Shown here piece after piece: positions 57,415 to 64,000 of a stretch of DNA of 64,000 nucleotides. The first letter of the stretch is position 1, and each line of letters opens with the position of its first letter. The stretch comes from Massariosphaeria phaeospora. Lineage: Eukaryota > Ascomycota > Dothideomycetes > Pleosporales. The position numbers and the translations under genes are program-made. The notes below the pieces were generated by a model that did not search any database, was not told where the DNA came from, and worked only from the letters and a program-made list of their open reading frames with translations. The stretch is taken from positions 558,001-622,000 of the forward strand of contig JAADJZ010000024.1 in assembly GCA_011032825.1 (NCBI GenBank). Reading direction: 5' to 3'.

Positions 57415-58319
57415 CCAGCGAACCCGCCACACCAGCGAACCCGCCAAAATTTCTTGGCACTAAATTCTTAGGTTTAAAGCTTAATAACGTTACTAATAGT
57501 AGAGCTATTTAGATAGTTTTTACACCATTTTAAAGCCTTACCCTAGCACTTTCAGACTAACTAAAAATTGCCTAAATAGGGCTAGTATAGCTAGAGTTAT
57601 TAAGAGTTAAGTATAAAGAAACTCGCTTAGCTTCTAAACTCTACTTCTAGTACTAAACTACTATAATAAATAGTAATACCTTCTAGTATTCTTTTCTATA
57701 GTTATTATTAAGTATTTATAAAGATTTTATAGCTTGCAGCCTAGAATTACACCTAGTAGAAGAGTTAGAAAGTTACTAATACTTCTATACTTTCTAAGTA
57801 AAAATATCTATATATAGCTTATATAATCTACTATATAGCTAATAGGTAATCTAGTTTATAGTCTACTATAGCTATATTAAGTTTGAAAAGTAATAAATAC
57901 TTATTGTTATAAATAATAATACTACTCTCAACTACTTAACTTTGTATGTAGAATCTAACTCTATTTACTAGCTTTAATTCTAGGCTGCACGCTATAAAAT
58001 CTTTATAAATACTTAATAATAACTATAAAAAAGAATACTAGAGAGTATTACTATTTATTATAGTAGTCTAGTACTAGAAGTAGAGTTTAGAAGCTAAGCG
58101 AGTTTCTTTATACTTAACTCTTAATAACTCTAGCTATACTAGTCCTATTTAGGCAATTTTTAGTTAGTCTGAAAGTGCTAGAGTAAAGCTTTAAAACGGT
58201 GTAAAAACTATCTAAATAGCTCTACTATTAGTAACGTTATTAAGCTTTGAACCTAAGGATTTAGTGCCAAGAAATTTTGGCCGGGTTACTAGTTTGGCCG
58301 GGTTACTGGTAGTTTACGT
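57415..58319. mobile_element. FB2: 905-bp foldback element, relative of FB1
   Basis: TA-bordered (57413-57414, 58320-58321). The left end ACGTAAAGCACCAGCG and the right end TACTGGTAGTTTACGT are inverted copies, and the arms continue for about 340 bp (landmarks: AAATTTCTTGGCACTAAAT, CTTATAAAG-type, and GCAGCCTAGAATTA against TAATTCTAGGCTGC). The loop is about 225 bp, AT-rich and non-coding. Near the left end a 17-bp unit (CACCAGCGAACCCGCCA) is doubled. Even the sequence outside (GTGCAGTGCGAAATACC left, its inverse right) is mirrored, so the element sits in a larger palindrome. It is less isolated from genes than FB1. Confidence 0.82.
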
Positions 58320-59293
58320 TAGACGGTATTTCGCACTGCACTAATAGTCCAACTATAAACCAACGGACGTTGGAGTTTTCAAGTAGGCAAAGCGCTTGGC
58401 ACACTAACCAAACTCCGTTAGCTGGGGGCCGCTTCATGCAGGGTTCCTCACGAAACCCCTCCCGTTCCGTTTTATCCCCGAACATCACCACGTACGAGAA
58501 GTTACGCCCCAACATCATCAGCTAGGCGCATGCATTTTATGACCGTTACGTGTGGGTTGTAAGTGCCTTTTACACTTGAACTCGCTTAATGTTGGAACTT
58601 AATGTTGGAAAGACAGACAAGTCGACAATGGCTAGGGACCTGATAGCAACACGCCTTGACCCCAGGAGACGCAACAGAGAGGTTTTCGCGAGTTCAGAGC
58701 GAGGGAGCCTCATTTGTTCTCGGCGTAAGCTGAATGGGTGGTCGTTCTGTGGAGCGCACTCTCAGGGGTTCGTCAATATGACTCCTATAAAATCACTTCT
58801 TTCGTCCTCCTCACTCACACACATACGCACAAAATGTCCATCATAGCTCCAACACTCTGATACTGCCTAGTCGGCAGCGCTTTCCTGAAGCAGCAACGCA
58901 ACAGGCCAACCGACGCAGACACACTCGATGCCTGCATCATGCAGCAGGAGACGCAACATCTAGCATGCAACGCGCGCCTCACCCCCAACAGCTCAGCTAG
59001 CTAACATTGTACGAACTGCGGCATACTCATCTTATCAGCATTCAGGGGACGCAACATTAACATGTAACGACGGGACATTGTGCTAACTGCACATGCGCAT
59101 TTCATCAGCATAGTCAATCCTTTGTGAACGACAGAAGCCTATATGTGCATACGCGAGCGAACTGCCTAGTTTTCTGTGTCTAGTCGTTCTGCTACACTAC
59201 CTACCTATCGGTGTTCTAATCTTACTCCTTATATATGTCCATACACTCTTCGCCCTCTTTGAACATTCAGTTTTCCTGCACCGGTTTGCCACC
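58320..59293. other. intergenic region, promoter of the small secreted protein gene
   Basis: Degenerate direct repeats of about 80-100 bp built on ACGCAACAT ... CATCAGCAT occur at about 58945-59125. A plausible TATA element (TTATATATG) is near 59228, about 65 bp before the start codon. No gene seen. Confidence 0.45.
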
Positions 59294-60459
59294 ATGGGTC
59301 TTTCAATGACATCTCTATTGTTAAATACTCTTGTTCTTCTTCTACGACTCTGCTCGCAGGTTGACGCTTACACCATCTTTCCGTCATGTATTGGATTAGA
59401 GGTCGCAGGCAGGCGGATAGAACCCATGATTGAAAAGACAATGTCCGAGATACCCGACATGCAACAACTAGCGACGGCTGGGTTGTGGAAGGAAACCGAT
59501 CCCTTAGACGATATGAGAGAAATGCTCTTGCCTTCGCCTACGCGAGACGATACTTTGTTCATGGAAAGTATGCAGCATCTCTAGTGTTTCATCGACGGAG
59601 TTATTGCGCTCAAGTACTGACTTTTTCCCAGCAAATATTGGAGCCTTCCTCTGTCGATTTATTTGGACCAGGGTGGAAGACGACGAACTCGGTTTCCACT
59701 GCAACGATGATCTTATCCGTCCGGCGAGCCCCGGGCCCGGTAACATGTGGGTGGATGCGAAAACTCAGTGGAATTTTCAAGGTCCCGATCATCAGGGCAA
59801 CTTACCAAGTGAACGCTTCTGCAGTCTTACCGACACTGTGAAAATGCTGGCCTATGGTCCAGAGTTTCCCAACCCCAATAACGCGCCAGTGAAATCGGCT
59901 ATTAGGCTCATCTTATGCCCGAAGGCGCTGAATCCGCCCAGTCGGGGCAGTCTACAAGCCATGTATGAATTATTCGACTTCGTGCCTGGGCTGCATATTC
60001 AGACTGTCATTGATGCGGCACCCTTGACCATGGGGGTGTTATATTCGCTGTACCGTGCGGCCTTGCCCAATATTCGTAAGCAGTCGCCTCTCCATATCTA
60101 AGCTATTGACTAACCAAAACTTCCCCATCCAAAGTGCTCCCGCCAGATCAGGAAGTCCATGACTGGGACGCAAGCACGTCGAAGAGTGGTACTGCGACCA
60201 CACCAACCATCACTATGGCTCAAGCGAAGGTCAACTTCTACTCACTTGCCGTTTACGCCTTGTGTACGTTCAGACCCAGATCTCCTATGCCTAACCTTTG
60301 TTACTATCCCTAACGCTCTATGCAGCATTGAAGATTACCCAGCTCAACCCATTGCTATGTTTTATAAAAGGATATATAACTTCCCGCGACGACGCCCGAA
60401 AGGCCAAGGACGCCCAAGACGCCACATGCCAGACAGATCCTTTGGTCAACCCTTCGTAG
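59294..60459 (+). CDS. small secreted cysteine-containing protein, unknown function
   Basis: Four exons: 59294-59567, 59632-60075, 60135-60263 and 60326-60459, 326 residues; introns of 59-64 bp with CTGAC or CTAAC branches. The start has an ideal context (GCCACCATGG). A signal peptide (SLLLNTLVLLLRLCSQVDA) is probably cleaved before YTIFPSC. The rest has a few spaced cysteines (FHCNDDL, RFCSLTD, LILCPKAL) and an EL-rich middle (LQAMYELFDFVPGLH). The YTIFPSC opening is familiar from uncharacterised secreted proteins of ascomycetes, some said to be metallopeptidase-like, but I see no HExxH. The last intron (donor GTACGT at 60264) is the least certain; without it the protein would end at NLCYYP. 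The gene lies next to FB2 and could be an effector candidate by position only. Confidence 0.68.
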
Positions 60460-60636
60460 CGTAGCGTATGTGACTGAATGCGTGCAGTATGCTTGGAGGA
60501 GATCGTATAGATACAAGTGCTCATAGCTAGGCTATATCATTCAATTGAACATCATGTATACTTTTTTCTTCTGATGTCCTCCCTCCCATGCCGACTTCAC
60601 TTCACCTCGTATATCCTTCAGCACCCCACCTCGTAC

Positions 60637-61080
60637 CTACAACAACGCCAACCCAAACGTACTAACCGCCAATCTAATCAACCCCTCGGCAACCCCAAAC
60701 GCAGTTGCCGCACCTGTCCTAACCAGCATACTCGCACTCGGCGTTAAGCTGCTCGTAACATTATTCGAGCCCGTCACGCTCGCCAGCGTACTGGCACCGC
60801 CCGTCCGCAACGCTCGTCATCACCACACCGCTTGCCGCACTAGACGCTGTTTTTGAAACTGCACTCGACATTGCTTACTTACATACGTATTAGATTGAGG
60901 CTGTGGGCTAGCAGGTACAGCAACGTACTGTTGGGTCGGCGATGCAATATGATATATTATTCCGCAACTTGAGCACGACACATGTGGTCTGATTGGATAT
61001 TGAGATGTCAAGCGGCAAGACAATCAAACTACAAAGAGAACCTCTAAGCTCAGCAACTCGCTCCGAGTAACAACCTAAAA
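60637..61080 (-). pseudogene. probable broken gene for a GPI-anchored Ser/Thr-rich protein
   Basis: Minus-strand frame 60800-60637 reads GASTLASVTGSNNVTSSLTP and ends GLIRLAVSTFGLALL, a typical GPI-attachment tail after a Ser/Thr stalk. Just upstream the matching stalk (KTASSAASGVVMTSVADG) is in another phase, so one base is gained or lost near 60800. Still further upstream (61023-60860) a CSSCG-containing piece (YPIRPHVSCSSCGIIYHIAS) lies in a frame with PTQQYVAVPASPQPQSNTYV. No start codon or clean intron set links them. It fits a decayed gene, though a miscalled base or unseen intron could also explain it. Confidence 0.4.
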
Positions 61081-61127
61081 GATCGTGGGGTATCGCTAGA
61101 GAATGGACGAATACATAGAACAACAGT

Positions 61128-62153
61128 TCACACCTTTCCGCCCTCTTCGCAGATCTTCTTGAACACTTGTTCGGTATGGCCCCAAATCTTGTCTTCTGCA
61201 CCGTTCGACCGCATGGTCTCGAGTTTCTTGCTTGGGCCAAACACCTCTCCGTTCCAGGATAGTTGGTAAGCTCCGCTACCGGTTACTTCATCAGACCCTT
61301 TGGCTGCATCCTGCACTCCGCCAGCGTTTGCCTTTGGAGCGAATTGTGGTGCGGTCGAAGCGTACACGTGTCTCTCTCCACTCTCAGTGAGGTCGACCAT
61401 AAATGGTTTGAAGACTGTCTTGCCAACTACGTTCCAAATCGCGCTCATGACAGGTCCCTGTTCCCGCATGATTCCCGTGTTCACTCCAGATGGGTATGCA
61501 TGACAGAATGAGCTGTCCGGGTACGCCTTAGCGAAGTGCTCGATTGCAAAGTTGTTCATTGCGCTTGCGTGAGTCCCACAGTTCTTGAGCGAGAATGTGG
61601 TTTTCAAGTCGAGATCCTCGAAGTTCGGTGTAAAATTCCTGGAGATATTAGGATCGAGAACTGTCACTACTCGGGAGAGATTGGCTTTCGGGTCGGGGTC
61701 TTTTGCAGCGGTAGTCAGGAGGGGAGCTAGTTGCTGGGCAAAGCGCATGCGTGCATAGTAATGCAGCGAGAGTTTGCGATCCAGGCCTTCCGTCGTCTCA
61801 TTCCGTCCTTGGAATGTCAAATAGCCCACAGTCATGAACAGCAAGTTGATTTTATTTTCCTTCTCTTTGATCTCCTTGCATACTTCATCGACATTTCTTA
61901 GGAGCGACACATCGCTTTTGATGAAGTCGAGCTTGGACGATGGGTTTATTTGCTGGAGCTCGTCGATGATGCGCGACGCTTCGGTTGGGTTGCGACCGAC
62001 CAGATAGACATGAGGAGAGTTGGTGCTGCGCACAAATTCGCGAGCTGTTGCGAAGCCAATGCCGCTTGTTCCTCCTACGAAAACAGCGACAAGTCCTGGA
62101 GAAAAATATTTGAGGGATGAGTTGTGTGTGCGGACTGCTGAGAGTGAGACCAT
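61128..62153 (-). CDS. short-chain dehydrogenase/reductase-like protein lacking the usual catalytic Tyr/Lys pair
   Basis: A single-exon gene of 341 residues. The Rossmann start is clear: VFVGGTSGIGFATAREF with GGTSGIG at 27-33, then YLVGRN, a DVSLL motif for adenine binding and NLLFMTVGYL in place of the NNAG strand. Where most SDRs have YxxxK the sequence reads THASAMNNFAIEHFAK, so the Tyr is replaced. The following FCHAYPSGVNTGI is normal for the fold. This pattern is known from a fungal SDR group found near secondary-metabolite genes, whose activity may be changed or lost; no synthase is present in this window. NADP preference and substrate are unknown. The start at 62153 is followed by an acceptable N-terminus, and no upstream ATG is in frame. 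Confidence 0.8.
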   Translation of the reverse strand: MVSLSAVRTHNSSLKYFSPGLVAVFVGGTSGIGFATAREFVRSTNSPHVYLVGRNPTEASRIIDELQQINPSSKLDFIKSDVSLLRNVDEVCKEIKEKENKINLLFMTVGYLTFQGRNETTEGLDRKLSLHYYARMRFAQQLAPLLTTAAKDPDPKANLSRVVTVLDPNISRNFTPNFEDLDLKTTFSLKNCGTHASAMNNFAIEHFAKAYPDSSFCHAYPSGVNTGIMREQGPVMSAIWNVVGKTVFKPFMVDLTESGERHVYASTAPQFAPKANAGGVQDAAKGSDEVTGSGAYQLSWNGEVFGPSKKLETMRSNGAEDKIWGHTEQVFKKICEEGGKV

Positions 62154-62779
62154 AGCTTCGAATAAAGTAGACGGATAATGGCCCTGAGTCAGATGATAAA
62201 ATCGATGTGAAGCAGCGTGTTTGTGGCTGGTAGGAAGAGGTCACCAGTGTTCTATGGAGCGGGTTTTAAGGTTGATGAAAAGAGCTTTGTGCGAGATTTG
62301 TCTGCGACGTTGTCAACGTATTCACGTCTAGGTAAACTAGGTAATACGAGGTGGTGAAAGGTGGGAAATGCAGCGGAATGAGAAGGACTTAAGGAAGTGA
62401 TGACCGTGCGAAGGGGACGATGCCTCGGACGAAGAGCATCACTGGGTTGGCATGGACGGTACCGGCGCTAATCCGCAAGTGGTTAGATAGATGCTTACTC
62501 AGTTCACCGAGTTCATAAATCCTTACTATGTCACACAGGAATAGGAAGTCATAGTCATCCGATATCATGGACCTCGCCGATTCTGTATCCAGCATGCTCA
62601 GCGTTTTAGTAGCACAACTATTCAAGTACCTAGGTATTACCTAAGCACTTCGACCCGCATAGACGTCGCGCTAGCCCTCCTAAAACCCCACCAACGGTGA
62701 ACCCTCGCAGGTCCATGATATTCCTCGACTCGCCCTACGGTGGTGGAAACTCTCAAGCAATCAAAACCCGGTATACATA
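62154..62779. promoter_or_regulatory. shared divergent promoter of the SDR gene and YAE1
   Basis: 626 bp between two divergently transcribed start codons. The short frames inside have no domain. No regulatory site can be defended from sequence alone. Confidence 0.45.
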
Positions 62780-63427
62780 ATGTTCCGCGACTTGTCTCCC
62801 ACATTCGGGCCAGTCCATCTTTCTGCCGGCAATGCCCCCCCAACCCCGCCTCAAAACGATCTCCTGGACGACATCTATGGCTCGGCGCCTTCCTCCCCCG
62901 GTCTTGCCTCCCACGACTTTATGGGGCACGATGGCTCTCGTAATCAAGTAGATGAAATCCTCTCAGACCTCCCTTCACGCCAGCGGGCGCTAGACACCGA
63001 AGCATACCGCGAGGGCCTCTCGAACAGTAAGGGCCAATTCGTACAAGAAGGGTTCGACGAGGGGTATTCGCTAGGTGCAGAGCTTGGACAGCGCGTCGGC
63101 TACATACTGGGCGTTCTACAAGGCTTCGTCGCGGCGTTAAGAGGGCATGATCAGCCACAATGGGAAGACGCGAAAGGATTGTGGGAAGGCGCACAGAAAG
63201 AGCTTGCCATAGAGCAACTTCTGGGCCAAACATGGGTTAACGAGGAGGGGATATGGAAGTGGAGCGTTCGAGGCGAGGAAGAAGAGGTTACGTTTCGCGA
63301 GGTCGCGGATCAGCATCCGGTGGTGAAGAGCTGGACGGACAAGGTCAGAGCTACGGCACGGAAGTGGGGAGTGGATCTCGACGCGGTTGAGAAGAACCAG
63401 AAGCCAGAAGAGGAGGAACAGTCATGA
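62780..63427 (+). CDS. YAE1: YAE1-family protein, Fe-S cluster assembly adaptor
   Basis: A single-exon gene of 215 residues. In yeast Yae1 forms a complex with Lto1 that brings the ATPase Rli1 (ABCE1) to the cytosolic iron-sulfur assembly machinery. The family's deca-GX3 motif is visible at about residues 76-115: YREGLSNSKGQFVQEGF, then DEGYSLGAELGQRVGYILG and VLQG, with Gly every fourth residue. The N-terminal 60 residues are Pro/Ser-rich and disordered; the C-terminal part is acidic with Trp-rich stretches (WVNEEGIWKWSV). Length is close to the fungal norm. The ATG at 62780 is the first in frame after the divergent promoter. Cytosolic or nuclear; partner Lto1 is not in this window. Confidence 0.87.
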   Translation: MFRDLSPTFGPVHLSAGNAPPTPPQNDLLDDIYGSAPSSPGLASHDFMGHDGSRNQVDEILSDLPSRQRALDTEAYREGLSNSKGQFVQEGFDEGYSLGAELGQRVGYILGVLQGFVAALRGHDQPQWEDAKGLWEGAQKELAIEQLLGQTWVNEEGIWKWSVRGEEEEVTFREVADQHPVVKSWTDKVRATARKWGVDLDAVEKNQKPEEEEQS

Positions 63428-63608
63428 GACTTGCAGGAGTTCTGCTATATTGGACAAGACTATCGACTGGCCCTGGGTGTGGACAATCGCCCGAAGTTCG
63501 GGCCGGTCATGGCAAATTCGACCTCTTCACACAGGTCAACCCGAATTAAGTCGGATCTTGGAACAGGGATCCCTTACTCAACACAACCACTTTTAGAGGT
63601 ATGTCTGT

Positions 63609-64000
63609 TTATCTATCATCAGGCGTCTCCGGACACACTTCTGGGTGTTTACCAATACTCTTGAACCGTAGGACACCGCCGTTGGCTATACGAAAATGGA
63701 GCCCCGTCTCGATTTCTATAGCATCTACCCGGAGTCCAATACAGGCAAATCGAGACTTGATGTCAAAGAGGTGTAGCGAATGGAAGGGGGCGCCAAAATG
63801 AACAGAAACAGTTCCAACGAAGTCATTCAAATCAGTCCGTTCAACCACTCCGGCTGATTGAATAAAACAATTGACTTAATCCACCCTCATAATTTGACAG
63901 GAGGTTTGGTCTATGGCATACCGTCGTGTGGAAAGCCGCAGCCGAAGCCTTTGAGCAACGATAGTGTTCGCCAACTGTTAACGAAAGTTTTTTCTTACTC
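63609..64000 (-). CDS. 3' part of an unrecognised gene running off the window
   Basis: Minus-strand frame from 63853 to the stop at 63609 gives a coding-like end (RTDLNDFVGTVSVHFGAPFH, then LFDIKSRFACIGLRVDAIEI). An acceptor (AATCAG) at 63854 and a GTATGC donor at 63921 define a 68-bp intron; the preceding exon (63922-63974) reads TLSLLKGFGCGFPHD in the matching phase and itself begins after a TTAACAG acceptor at 63975. Earlier exons lie outside. YAE1 and this gene are convergent with stops about 180 bp apart. I cannot assign a family. Confidence 0.5.

Noticed and set aside
61128..62153. Secondary-metabolite gene cluster around the SDR
   Set aside because: No polyketide synthase, NRPS, terpene synthase or P450 is present in the window.
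1..64000. tRNA, rRNA or other structural RNA genes
   Set aside because: I looked for tRNA B-box motifs (GTTCGANNC) with a matching A-box and acceptor stem and found no convincing case; no rRNA-like stretch either. A covariance-model search could still find one.

Overview
The window looks like nuclear DNA of a filamentous ascomycete (Pezizomycotina, probably a Dothideomycete). The genes are split by many short introns of 45-135 bp with GT...AG ends and CTAAC/CTGAC branch sites. Several proteins belong to fungal families: a PDE2-type phosphodiesterase, a DUF7729-type GPI protein, a histidine acid phosphatase, a class V chitinase tail and YAE1. About 21 kb of very AT-rich transposon DNA carries the marks of repeat-induced point mutation (RIP).

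Left gene-rich arm (1-26 kb): the 3' end of an unknown gene (+); a high-affinity cAMP phosphodiesterase (+, six exons) behind a long GC-rich leader; a proline-rich protein with a C-terminal cysteine cluster (-); a DUF7729-like GPI-anchored protein (-); a SIRT4-type sirtuin (-); a small Myb/SANT protein (-); and a secreted GH3 beta-glucosidase (+), with a small TA-flanked MITE about 230 bp upstream of its start. Intergenic spaces here are long (1-3 kb), GC-rich and full of microsatellites.

AT-rich island (about 26.2-47.3 kb): no intact gene. It is a nest of dead DNA transposons. Six pogo/Fot1-like copies (P1-P6) can be seen, along with a hAT-like copy, two inverted copies of an unrecognised family (L), a shorter repeat (R) and a 910-bp foldback element (FB1). 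Two events can be read directly, because the two L copies show filled and nearly empty insertion sites. P1 and P2 keep reading frames of identical length (1,641 nt) that are broken only by stop codons, as RIP would produce.

Right arm (47.5-64 kb): a group rich in secreted hydrolases. It has a PAF-acetylhydrolase-like lipase (+), an M20 amidohydrolase (+), a histidine acid phosphatase (-), a Ser/Thr-rich protein with a class V chitinase-type tail but no chitinase domain (-), a second foldback element (FB2, same family as FB1), a small secreted protein of unknown function (+), a probable broken GPI-protein gene (-), an SDR oxidoreductase without the usual Tyr-x-x-x-Lys (-), YAE1 (+), and the 3' part of an unknown gene leaving the window (-). 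Many right-arm genes encode secreted or cell-surface proteins, whereas the left arm is mostly housekeeping or signalling apart from the GH3 enzyme. Genes are transcribed singly; I see no operons. Exon coordinates were worked out by hand from splice signals and reading frames and were not checked against transcripts.
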